Shown piece by piece: positions 1 through 6,177 of a stretch of DNA of 38,425 nt; within the stretch, counting starts at the first letter, position 1; every line of letters starts with the position of its first letter. This DNA is from Lachnospiraceae bacterium. Its GTDB lineage: Bacteria; Bacillota; Clostridia; Lachnospirales; Lachnospiraceae. The position numbers and the translations under genes are program-made. The notes beneath the pieces were generated by a model. The model saw only the letters and a program-made list of their open reading frames with translations. It searched no databases and was not told the origin of the DNA. The DNA lies in the NCBI GenBank assembly GCA_017480565.1, contig JAFVAL010000017.1, forward strand, positions 1 to 38,425. Direction: 5' to 3'.

Positions 1-27
1 GACTTCTCGCGGGATGCACGTAAAAGA

Positions 28-131
28 AAAGCCTGGAGGGTTAACAGATCATTACAGATGGCTTGTTCGAGTTTACTCGATAACAAGACATCTGTTGATC
101 TGTTCGTTGCGAAAGCAACGCTCCAGGCTTT
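28..131. ncRNA. Compact three-way-junction structured RNA element (unclassified)
   Basis: Seen directly: AAAGCCTGGAG (28-38) is the exact complement of CTCCAGGCTTT (121-131). Inside it lie a long arm and a small hairpin. The long arm pairs 43-51 with 96-104, 55-60 with 89-94, 62-67 with 82-87 and 68-72 with 75-79. The small hairpin is CGTTGC-GAAA-GCAACG (105-120). About 43 base pairs form in 104 nt, and only GGTT (39-42) is unpaired at the junction. On the plus strand the small hairpin carries a GAAA (GNRA) tetraloop and the long arm a G.A mismatch, so a plus-strand RNA is favoured. A T-rich stretch (129-144) follows on the plus strand and a TTTTCTTTT tract follows on the minus strand, so it might instead be an elaborate terminator for either direction. 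I recognise no known RNA family. A mobile-element end is another possibility. Confidence 0.55.
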
Positions 132-247
132 GTTATATTTAATTCAAACGCGGGGAGTCACGGCCGCTTACGTGTCCGCTACTGGCGAAACGAAGACGAG
201 AGTCGTCCACGCACACGGAAAGATTCGACGAGCCCAATGCGACGATA
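132..247. other. Intergenic stretch with no gene recognised
   Basis: This stretch follows the structured element and precedes the stop codon of the small lipoprotein gene. Its first part is AT-rich. The rest is GC-rich with several GACGA/TCGTC motifs, including a weak 5-bp hairpin near 202-215. Open frames crossing it lack a ribosome binding site and look like chance. I see no promoter or terminator I would defend. Confidence 0.4.
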
Positions 248-814
248 TTACGCCTGCACCTCTGCTTCCCTCAGCGTCGCAAACTGGAACCCATCCTCCA
301 GATACGTATCAAACGTCCCAATCACAACCACATCATCGCCTTCCTCAGGCATCGCATTCGGATAATCAAACTCCTCCAGCGGAATAAACTCAATTCCCGA
401 AGAGCAGCACGCCAGCGCATCCTGGATGATGCATGCATAATAATCCTTCCCTGTCTGGTCATCGTGATAATACGTGAAGTATCCCGCCATTTTGACGACC
501 TTCCCCTTATAATTCTCCGGGTAGACCATCATATCATTAACCTGCGAGAGCACCATCGTGGAAGAAAGAATCGTCAGATCCACATCGATTCCCTCTGTCA
601 GGCTTAACACCGCGGGCAGCGTCTCTTTCTCAGTCTCTGTCTCCTCTTCGTCAGGGAATTCGAACATCGTCGTCATCTCGACGGTTTCTTTTTCGGTTGT
701 CGTCTCAGCCACCGCTTCCTTCGTGGTCTGTACAGGAACCTCTTCGCTCTTGCCAGAGCAAGCCGCAAGCACCAAAACCAGCGCCAATAAAACCATTATT
801 TTTCTCAGTTTCAT
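248..814 (-). CDS. Small lipoprotein, last gene of the metal ABC operon
   Basis: Predicted 188-residue exported lipoprotein. The ATG at 814 is chosen because GGAGG (822-826) lies 8 nt upstream; a longer frame would begin at an unsupported TTG. The N-terminus is a short basic segment, a Leu/Val-rich helix and a lipobox ending in AAC-S. A Thr/Glu-rich linker (about residues 25-60) follows, then a compact C-terminal domain of about 110 residues (YKGKVVKMAGYF, DDVVVIGTFDTY) that resembles an OB-like beta domain and carries a Cys-Cys pair (ALACCSSGIEF). It starts 21 bp after the permease stop, so it is co-transcribed with the transporter. Similar small lipoproteins accompany zinc transporters in other Firmicutes. 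A role as a periplasmic-side accessory of metal uptake is inference; the biochemical function is unknown. Confidence 0.75.
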   Translation of the reverse strand: MKLRKIMVLLALVLVLAACSGKSEEVPVQTTKEAVAETTTEKETVEMTTMFEFPDEEETETEKETLPAVLSLTEGIDVDLTILSSTMVLSQVNDMMVYPENYKGKVVKMAGYFTYYHDDQTGKDYYACIIQDALACCSSGIEFIPLEEFDYPNAMPEEGDDVVVIGTFDTYLEDGFQFATLREAEVQA

Positions 815-835
815 TTCATTTGCCTCCAAAAACAA

Positions 836-1678
836 TCATCCACGTTTTCCTGCCAATGCCCCAATCACCCAGCAGATTGCAAAGGCCACCACGTCAACCG
901 CTACGATCGTCGAGCCCACGGGAGTTCCCCACAGAATCGAGATCAGGATGCCAAGCAGCGAGCAGATCACCGAAAGCACTGCGGAACAGATCGTTACCTT
1001 TAAAAAGCTGTGGAACAGCCGCATCGCGGAGAGCGCCGGGAAGATCACCAGCGCAGAGATCAAAAGCGATCCCACGAGATTCATGGCAAGCACGATGATC
1101 ACAGCGATCACCACGGCAATCAGCAGGTTATAACGGTCCGCTCTCGTTCCCGCGGATCTTGCAAAATCTTCGTCAAATGTCACCGCAAAGATCTTGTTAT
1201 AGAACAAGACATAGATGACCAGAACCGCGATGGAAAGCACCACACAGAGCCATACGTCACGGATTGTCAGCGTCAAAATCGAGGTCGATCCAAACAAGGT
1301 GCTGCAGACATCGCCAGAGATATTCGAGGATGTCGGAAAGAGGTTCATGAGCAGATAACCAAAAGCCAACGCACCGACCGAGATCATCGCGATCGCGGCA
1401 TCTCCTTTGATCTTCGCATTTTGTCCGGTCTTTAATAGTAAAATTGCGCACACAATCGTGACCGGAAGGACCAGATACATTTTATTAGTCAAATTAACCA
1501 CGCTCGCGATTGCCATCGCACCGAACGCCACATGAGAAAGGCCATCTCCGATGAAGGAAAATCTCTTGAGCACCAGCGTCACGCCAAGCAAAGACGAGCA
1601 CAGTGCGATCAGTACACCGACGATCAGTGCGTAGCGTACAAACGGGAAGTTCATGTAAAACTTTAAGGTCTCAAGCAT
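836..1678 (-). CDS. znuB: Metal (zinc-type) ABC transporter permease
   Basis: 280-residue integral membrane protein of the ABC-3 family (ZnuB/TroC/MntB type), forming the transmembrane channel of a high-affinity divalent metal importer. About eight hydrophobic segments are visible, with the family hallmark GDGLSHVAFGAMAIA near residue 45 and a late SLLISALVIFPA segment. The chosen start is the ATG at 1678, which overlaps the ATPase stop by 8 bp; a longer open frame upstream runs entirely inside the ATPase gene and is not needed for family length. The tight overlap implies translational coupling with the ATPase. The family name is secure, but the transported metal (Zn, Mn or Fe) cannot be read from this subunit. 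Confidence 0.9.
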   Translation of the reverse strand: MLETLKFYMNFPFVRYALIVGVLIALCSSLLGVTLVLKRFSFIGDGLSHVAFGAMAIASVVNLTNKMYLVLPVTIVCAILLLKTGQNAKIKGDAAIAMISVGALAFGYLLMNLFPTSSNISGDVCSTLFGSTSILTLTIRDVWLCVVLSIAVLVIYVLFYNKIFAVTFDEDFARSAGTRADRYNLLIAVVIAVIIVLAMNLVGSLLISALVIFPALSAMRLFHSFLKVTICSAVLSVICSLLGILISILWGTPVGSTIVAVDVVAFAICWVIGALAGKRG

Positions 1679-2402
1679 GTGCTTCACCGCCCTTCTCCAG
1701 ACATTTCTCAGAATGCCCCGCAAACAGACGCCCGATGTCGCTTGCCAGATATTCCTCGGTTGTCCCGAAGAAAATCTTGCTGCCGATGTGCAAAATGTGT
1801 GTCGCATAGTGCACTGCCGCGGCGATATCGTGGGAAATCATGAGGATTGTGATCCCCTCTTTGTTAAGCGCACGGATCAGATCATACATCTCCATCGTCA
1901 CCTTCGGGTCAAGGCCGGCCACCGGCTCGTCGAGAAGCAAGACTTTTCTCGTTGCACAGAGTGCACGTGCTAGCAGGACACGTTGCTGCTGTCCGCCGGA
2001 AAGCTCCCGGTAGCAGCGATTTGCAAGGTTTGTGATGCCCATGCGCGCCATATTTTCTTCCGCAAGTTTCTTCTCTTCCCTGCTGTAAAATGGACGGAAC
2101 CCCGCTCTTCCCTGGCACCCGGAAAGCACAATCTCACGTACGGAAGCGGGAAAATCGCGCTGCACAATCGTCTGCTGCGGCAGGTAACCGATCTCGTTGC
2201 GGGCAAGGCCATCGCCAAGCTCCACCGAGCCTCCCATCGGCTCCTGGAGCTTTAAAAGCGTCTTCACAAGCGTCGTCTTGCCAGACCCATTTTCACCGAC
2301 GATACACAAGTAATCGCCGGGATTTACACTAAAGTTTAAATTCTGCACCACGACCCGGTTTTCATAGCCCAGGGTCAGGTCTTTTGCTGTCAAATAAGCC
2401 AT
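1671..2402 (-). CDS. znuC: Metal ABC transporter ATP-binding protein
   Basis: 243-residue cytoplasmic ATPase that powers the metal importer. All nucleotide-binding motifs are visible: Walker A GENGSGKTT (about residues 36-44), Q-loop in LPQQTIV, the signature LSGGQQQR, Walker B VLLLDEP followed by a D-loop (VAGLDP), and the switch His in ISHD. Length is typical for ZnuC/MntB-type ATPases. The gene starts 9 bp after the substrate-binding lipoprotein and overlaps the permease by 8 bp, giving the order regulator, binding protein, ATPase, permease, lipoprotein. The ribosome binding site is weak (GAAGAAAG), consistent with coupling to the upstream gene. Confidence 0.93.
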   Translation of the reverse strand: MAYLTAKDLTLGYENRVVVQNLNFSVNPGDYLCIVGENGSGKTTLVKTLLKLQEPMGGSVELGDGLARNEIGYLPQQTIVQRDFPASVREIVLSGCQGRAGFRPFYSREEKKLAEENMARMGITNLANRCYRELSGGQQQRVLLARALCATRKVLLLDEPVAGLDPKVTMEMYDLIRALNKEGITILMISHDIAAAVHYATHILHIGSKIFFGTTEEYLASDIGRLFAGHSEKCLEKGGEAHA

Positions 2403-2411
2403 ATTCTTTCT

Positions 2412-3386
2412 TCACTGCAGCGCTTGCGTAAGCGCTTCCAGATTCTTCTCCATGATCGTCAGGTAGGTCTCCCCCGCCTGCACATCCTGCATCGTTGTTG
2501 ACTGCATCGAATCGAAGGTCACGATGCTTTGATTCTTCTCACTTGTCGTCTCACGGATCGTCTCCGCAATCTTGCCGTCCGAACTTTCCAGGGTGCAAAT
2601 GTTTAAAAGTCCCAACTCGTCGGCCTTTCCTGCCAGGAAAATGACCGTCTCAAAGCTGGCTTCCGTCTCCGCAGAGCAGCCCGCAAAAGCCGCATAATAG
2701 GTGAGCCCGTAGTCATCCACCAGATACCGGAACGGGAAGCGATCTCCGAACAAAACAACCTTTTTCTCGGCCTCTGAGACAGCTTTCTCATAGGCTTCAT
2801 CAAGCTTTGTAAGCTTCTCCTGGTAGGCGGATGCATTTGCCAGGTAGACATCCGCATGATCCGGATCGATCGTCTCGATCGCCTGAGCAATCTCGCCTAC
2901 AAATGTCTTTGCATGCTTTAAGGAAAGCCACACGTGCTCATCGTATTCCGGGCCTTCCTCCTCGCCTTCGTCCTCTTCCTCGGCTTCCATACCTTCGATG
3001 ACTTCCTCTTCCTTCACCGCATCGCCCAGCACATCCAGCAGGTCGATCACGATCATATCCGGATTGACCGCCTCTTTTAAGGCATCATTGACCCATTCAT
3101 CCGACTCGCCGCCGACATAAATGAATAGATCACACGTTGAAATCTTCATAATGTCCTGTGCATTTGGCTGAAAACTGTGAAGATCCACGCCGTTGTCTAA
3201 AAGCATCACAACTTCCGCATCTGCGGGATTCTCCCCCAGAATCTCCCGTACCCAGTCATATTCTGGAAAAATGGTGGTCACGATCGTGACCCCTTCATGA
3301 TTCGTTGTTTGACTCTCTCTGCCGCACGCCGCAAGCCCCAAAACCAGGATCAGCAGGCCAATCAGCCATGCCCCTTTTCTTTTCAT
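2412..3386 (-). CDS. znuA: Metal-binding lipoprotein of ABC transporter (ZnuA/TroA family)
   Basis: 324-residue cluster A-I substrate-binding protein. The ATG at 3386 is preferred over the GTG just upstream because AAGGAG lies 6 nt before it. A signal peptide with lipobox LAAC puts the lipidated Cys at residue 21. Expected ligands visible are His70 (DLHSFQP) and His151 (DEHVWLS). In place of the usual histidine-rich loop there is a strongly acidic segment (about 126-150, Glu-rich). At the third ligand position, where ZnuA/TroA proteins usually have HDAFGYF-like sequence, this protein has GDRFPFRY (Asp215). An acidic fourth position (Glu267/Asp270) is present. Two His plus two carboxylates would resemble a Mn/Fe/Zn mixed site, so the metal is uncertain. 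It lies 10 bp downstream of the regulator gene. Confidence 0.88.
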   Translation of the reverse strand: MKRKGAWLIGLLILVLGLAACGRESQTTNHEGVTIVTTIFPEYDWVREILGENPADAEVVMLLDNGVDLHSFQPNAQDIMKISTCDLFIYVGGESDEWVNDALKEAVNPDMIVIDLLDVLGDAVKEEEVIEGMEAEEEDEGEEEGPEYDEHVWLSLKHAKTFVGEIAQAIETIDPDHADVYLANASAYQEKLTKLDEAYEKAVSEAEKKVVLFGDRFPFRYLVDDYGLTYYAAFAGCSAETEASFETVIFLAGKADELGLLNICTLESSDGKIAETIRETTSEKNQSIVTFDSMQSTTMQDVQAGETYLTIMEKNLEALTQALQ

Positions 3387-3396
3387 CACAAACTCC

Positions 3397-3816
3397 TTAC
3401 AATTCCCTACATTCCTCGCAAATCCCGTAAAACACCGTACGCATCGGATTGAGCGTAAATCCGTGATGCTCCTCTAAATGCGCCGCGATCCCGACAAGCT
3501 CATCACAGTGCAAATGAATCAGCTTCCCGCATTTCTCACATTTGCAGTGAAAACAATTCTCACCGGAGATATGCGTCCCGTCTGCCACATACTCAAAGCA
3601 GGCTGGACTCTTCTCGTCGATGATGTACTTGTTCACGACACCCTCGTCCACCATGCGCTCCAACTGCCGGTAAACCGTTGACTGGCCAATCGGTGTTCCC
3701 TTTGATTTACAATACTCACACACATCCGAGGCCGTAAAATGCGCCTCCGGGATATTCTCCAGGTAGTCAATCAAGACTTCCCGTTGTTTGGTTTTATATT
3801 TTGACTTCGTATTCAT
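3397..3816 (-). CDS. Fur-family metalloregulator (Zur/Fur-like)
   Basis: 139-residue DNA-binding repressor that senses a divalent metal. The ATG at 3816 is chosen because AGAGGGG lies 7 nt upstream; a longer frame would start inside the operator. The N-terminal winged helix includes TASDVCEYC and QSTVYRQLERM (recognition helix near residue 46-56). The C-terminal half has a His-rich segment (HCKCEKCGKLIHLHC) and two CxxC pairs (Cys93/96 and Cys133/136), which in this family hold a structural zinc. It is the first gene of the transporter operon and probably regulates itself, since two Fur-like palindromes flank its promoter. By context it is Zur-like, but the operator sequence looks more like a classical Fur box, so I leave the subtype open. 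Confidence 0.88.
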   Translation of the reverse strand: MNTKSKYKTKQREVLIDYLENIPEAHFTASDVCEYCKSKGTPIGQSTVYRQLERMVDEGVVNKYIIDEKSPACFEYVADGTHISGENCFHCKCEKCGKLIHLHCDELVGIAAHLEEHHGFTLNPMRTVFYGICEECREL

Positions 3817-3850
3817 CGCATCCCCTCTGACAAAGTCCCTTCTCTCAATC

Positions 3851-3871
3851 ATAAAATGAGAACCATTTTCA
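3851..3871. promoter_or_regulatory. Fur-like operator downstream of -10
   Basis: An imperfect palindrome with arms AAAATG and CATTTT around AGAAC sits just downstream of the -10 box of the regulator promoter, covering the expected transcription start. It resembles the Fur/Zur family AT-rich dyad and is the weaker of two boxes. Binding here would block initiation. Confidence 0.65.
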
Positions 3872-3872
3872 A

Positions 3873-3901
3873 ATTATAGCGTAACTGTTTGGAAACGTCA
3901 A
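3873..3901 (-). promoter_or_regulatory. Near-consensus promoter of the metal-uptake operon
   Basis: On the minus strand TTGACG (3896-3901) and TATAAT (3873-3878) are separated by exactly 17 bp. This is the best housekeeping promoter in the window and lies between two Fur-like palindromes, so the operon should be strongly expressed unless repressed. Confidence 0.85.
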
Positions 3902-3907
3902 GTAATT

Positions 3908-3928
3908 TGAAAATGATTCTCATTTTCA
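3908..3928. promoter_or_regulatory. Fur-like operator upstream of -35
   Basis: A perfect 9-3-9 inverted repeat, TGAAAATGA / TCATTTTCA around TTC, lies just upstream of the -35 box. By eye it matches about 15 of 19 positions of the classical Fur consensus (GATAATGAT-type half sites). The repressor is probably the first gene of the operon. Confidence 0.8.
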
Positions 3929-3959
3929 TACAATCTTCAAATGTCATATTCAATCGCAC

Positions 3960-4928
3960 TTACGGCAGCTCAATCTTTGCAATCGCAGCATCAAGCCTTG
4001 CAACCTCTTCTTCAGAAAGTGTCACATCCATCGCGCGTACATTTTCCTGCGCCTGCTTCTCATTGCTCACACCGCAGAGCACGGTATCCAGATACGGTTT
4101 GCTCAGATTCCAGTTGATCGCAATATGGGATAACGGCACATTCTTCTGCGCAGCAATCTCGTCCATCACCTTTAACAGATCCTGACAGCGGTCAAAATAC
4201 GGCTGCCGGAAGAACTTATAGAAACGATAGCGGGAAGCCATCTCATCAAACTGCACAAACTCACGGAACTTTCCGGTCAGCATACCTGCGCCAAGGGTTC
4301 CGTAGCTCTCCGTTGTGATGCCTCGCTCCTTGCACCATTCTAACTGTGGCTTCGACTTCTGGTCCACCATCGAGTAGCCGTACTGCACAAAGTCGATGAT
4401 GTTTAGATCTTCCGCTTCTTCCAGTCGATTCAATTCGAAATTAGAAACACCCACAAAACGGATCTTCCCCTGCGCCTTTAAATTCTCCAGTGCCTCCGCC
4501 GTCTCAGAGAAAGGCGTGCCAAAAGAAGTGTCCGGCCAATGCATCATAAAAATGTCCACATAGTCCATCTGAAGACGCTCCAATGACTCATCGATCATCT
4601 GGTAGACGATCTCCTTTCTGCCATCGTGGATTGGCTTATCTCCGGGTAGTTTCTCCTTGTGCGGCCAATGAGAGCCAAACTTTGTCTGCAGAATTACTTT
4701 GTCTCTTCTGCCTTTGAGTGCCTCACCAAGTCTGCGCTCCGCATCGCCGAGGCCATAGGTCGGTGCCGTGTCAATAAAATTCACGCCTGCATCCAACATG
4801 CATTCAATGGCAGCCATTGCATCCTTCTCGCTCACACCGCTCCAGTCCTTGCCGCCACCAAGCGGCCATGTACCGAGCACAAGCTCCGAGACTTCCAGTC
4901 CGGTTTTTCCAAGTTTTGTATATCTCAT
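3960..4928 (-). CDS. Aldo/keto reductase family oxidoreductase
   Basis: 322-residue soluble (beta/alpha)8 NADPH-dependent oxidoreductase. The N-terminus MRYTKLGKTGLEVSELVLGTW is typical. The catalytic tetrad is complete: Asp53 and Tyr58 (FIDTAPTYGLG), Lys83 (LQTKFG) and His130 (MMHWPD). The C-terminal NADPH-binding part (about residues 260-310) has the familiar SNEKQAQEN segment. It starts 6 bp after the stop of the Rpn-type nuclease gene, so the two are probably co-transcribed. The physiological substrate cannot be inferred; sugar or steroid-like carbonyls and general detoxification are all possible. Confidence 0.9.
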   Translation of the reverse strand: MRYTKLGKTGLEVSELVLGTWPLGGGKDWSGVSEKDAMAAIECMLDAGVNFIDTAPTYGLGDAERRLGEALKGRRDKVILQTKFGSHWPHKEKLPGDKPIHDGRKEIVYQMIDESLERLQMDYVDIFMMHWPDTSFGTPFSETAEALENLKAQGKIRFVGVSNFELNRLEEAEDLNIIDFVQYGYSMVDQKSKPQLEWCKERGITTESYGTLGAGMLTGKFREFVQFDEMASRYRFYKFFRQPYFDRCQDLLKVMDEIAAQKNVPLSHIAINWNLSKPYLDTVLCGVSNEKQAQENVRAMDVTLSEEEVARLDAAIAKIELP

Positions 4929-4934
4929 TTCCGT

Positions 4935-5762
4935 TTACTCATTTTCCTCGTCAAGATTTTTCAGCAGTTCCTCTACATCTTCGTTTGTACAATTCAGTGC
5001 CTTAGTAATATCATCCATCGTCATTCCCGCTTGAATGAGTTGACTGATCACCTGCGCTTTTCCAAGGTCAATTCCATCATCTCGACCCATGCGATAGGTC
5101 TCATCCAGTTTCATTTGCCAAGTCATGTACTCAATCCTCCATTCCGTAGAACTTCTGGCATCCTCGACCTCTTTCTCCAAACGACTAGATAGCTCATCCG
5201 TCACTAAACTCGTGTTGATGTAAGTAAGCAGACTGCTTAGCTCTGCGCTTAAGCCTTCCTTGGGGCCATTTGCATTCAGAACAACCGTAATGCTCTCGTC
5301 TTTTAAATCGACTCTTTTATCTTCCTGGCACTGTCTGATAAAAGTATAAATTGGAAGATTAATCTCAAACGAGGATGGTTTTTTCTTACATACAAATATC
5401 ACGTAGCTTTTTTTCAATTCAGAATAAGTACTTCCGTTCTCAATCGAATCGAGATCTATCATGCCGTGATAGTATCTACTTCGCTTTCCAATTGATGGTT
5501 CATTCGTCGCCTGCATTTCGATATCGTAGCTTGTTTCATTTTCATCTTGCACATAGATATCCAAACGCACTCCATGATCGAATGGTGTAAGCTTCAATGA
5601 ACGTTGTGATATAACAGCTTTCAGTTTTGTGATCTTGATATTTAAAATAACTTCCAAAATTTCTTTGGTAAGATCCAAGTTTTTCTCTAGTATTTTACAA
5701 AACAGAAAGTCATCTGCAAAATCAAGATCTTTATAGTCCTTAGAATTTCCCTGTTTACTCAT
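4935..5762 (-). CDS. Rpn-type PD-(D/E)XK nuclease / putative transposase family protein
   Basis: 275-residue protein of the Rpn/YhgA-like family, annotated in many genomes as PD-(D/E)XK nuclease family transposase. E. coli Rpn relatives promote RecA-independent recombination and cleave DNA. The motif DLDFADDFLFCKIL lies at the N-terminus, and the nuclease core is visible as Asp68 (VRLDIYV) with Glu82-x-Gln84 (YDIEMQA), followed by SRYYHGMID, so the active site looks intact. The C-terminal 60 residues contain a helical segment resembling the usual tail with repeated hydrophobics. AAAGGAG (5769-5775) supports the start at 5762. The leader has alternative base-pairing segments (see 5769-5890). 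These genes are common, often multicopy and mobile, and I see no terminal repeats of a transposon. Confidence 0.85.
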   Translation of the reverse strand: MSKQGNSKDYKDLDFADDFLFCKILEKNLDLTKEILEVILNIKITKLKAVISQRSLKLTPFDHGVRLDIYVQDENETSYDIEMQATNEPSIGKRSRYYHGMIDLDSIENGSTYSELKKSYVIFVCKKKPSSFEINLPIYTFIRQCQEDKRVDLKDESITVVLNANGPKEGLSAELSSLLTYINTSLVTDELSSRLEKEVEDARSSTEWRIEYMTWQMKLDETYRMGRDDGIDLGKAQVISQLIQAGMTMDDITKALNCTNEDVEELLKNLDEENE

Positions 5763-5768
5763 AGAAGT

Positions 5769-5890
5769 CTCCTTTCACAACATCTTCAACATATGACTTA
5801 ATTGACGAAAATATTGTGAAACGGAAACTCTGCTTTTATGATAGCAGAATTTTCTTGCAAAGTACACGGTTACTCCGAAAGTTTCACAAT
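5769..5890 (-). promoter_or_regulatory. Leader of the Rpn gene with three mutually complementary segments
   Basis: Read on the minus strand, segment A ATTGTGAAAC (5890-5881), segment B GTTTCACAAT (5822-5813) and segment C TTGTGAAA (5780-5773) occur in that order. A pairs perfectly with B (10-11 bp), enclosing a hairpin TCTGCT/AGCAGA. B can alternatively pair with C (8 bp), and C overlaps the ribosome binding site AAAGGAG. The arrangement could switch translation, or the repeats could be protein-binding sites. A weak promoter candidate (TTGTGA, 17 bp, TGTACT) would begin inside A, which would exclude the switch idea. Confidence 0.4.
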
Positions 5891-6000
5891 AATTTCTTCA
5901 TTTTGATAAACAACTACTCCATTATTGGGGGAGAACGTTCTGCAATACAGGGGATTAGAACAATAAAGAATATATGAGAGAAATCGTAGAAATTAAAAAG
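5891..6000. other. Non-coding AT-rich gap
   Basis: This is the rest of the 415-bp gap between the Rpn gene and the AbrB-type gene. It holds a short palindrome AGAACGTTCT (5932-5941) and no credible open frame. I see no further gene or RNA signal. Confidence 0.4.
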
Positions 6001-6036
6001 ATCCCCTGACTGGATGATCAGTCCAGCGAAGGGGAT
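5996..6036 (-). terminator. Rho-independent terminator ending the transporter/catabolic operon
   Basis: On the minus strand AATCCCCT-type arms pair (6001-6007 with 6030-6036, plus the inner CTGGA/TCCAG pair 6010-6014 with 6022-6026). They are followed by a CTTTTTAATT tract. The site lies about 140 bp beyond the stop codon of the AbrB-family gene, which is transcribed toward it. Confidence 0.75.
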
Positions 6037-6105
6037 TATAGTTTATTATATTAGCTTTGTCAAGATGTTTTTATATCTTATAACTCGTTATGTAAAATTA
6101 TTTTC

Positions 6106-6152
6106 AGATATTTGCATTGCATCAGGCAATGCATAAAGCAATGCAAATATCT
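6106..6152. repeat. Perfect 15-bp inverted repeat with nested repeat
   Basis: AGATATTTGCATTGC (6106-6120) and its exact complement (6138-6152) surround a 17-nt centre. The centre contains another GCAATGC (6126-6132), which can pair with GCATTGC (6114-6120) instead. The repeat lies 25 bp beyond the AbrB-type stop codon. It lacks a good T-tract on either strand, so it may be a transcript 3'-end stabiliser, an extra weak terminator or a recombination/insertion footprint. Confidence 0.6.
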
Positions 6153-6177
6153 CTCATTGGATGTATTCCCTCGATGT

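Noticed and set aside
28-131. Calling the structured element a retron
   Set aside because: The folded layout is suggestive, but no reverse transcriptase or effector is visible and the window ends here, so only a possibility is noted.
58-387. Plus-strand open frame across the structured element
   Set aside because: It has no ribosome binding site, runs through a paired RNA structure and overlaps the lipoprotein gene antisense; composition looks like chance.
4935-5762. Transposon carrying the Rpn-type gene
   Set aside because: No terminal inverted repeats or target duplications were seen around it, and the reading frame is intact within an operon-like arrangement.
5932-5941. AGAACGTTCT palindrome as an SOS (LexA) box
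   Set aside because: The Firmicutes LexA box needs GAAC and GTTC separated by four bases; here they abut, and no damage-response gene is adjacent.
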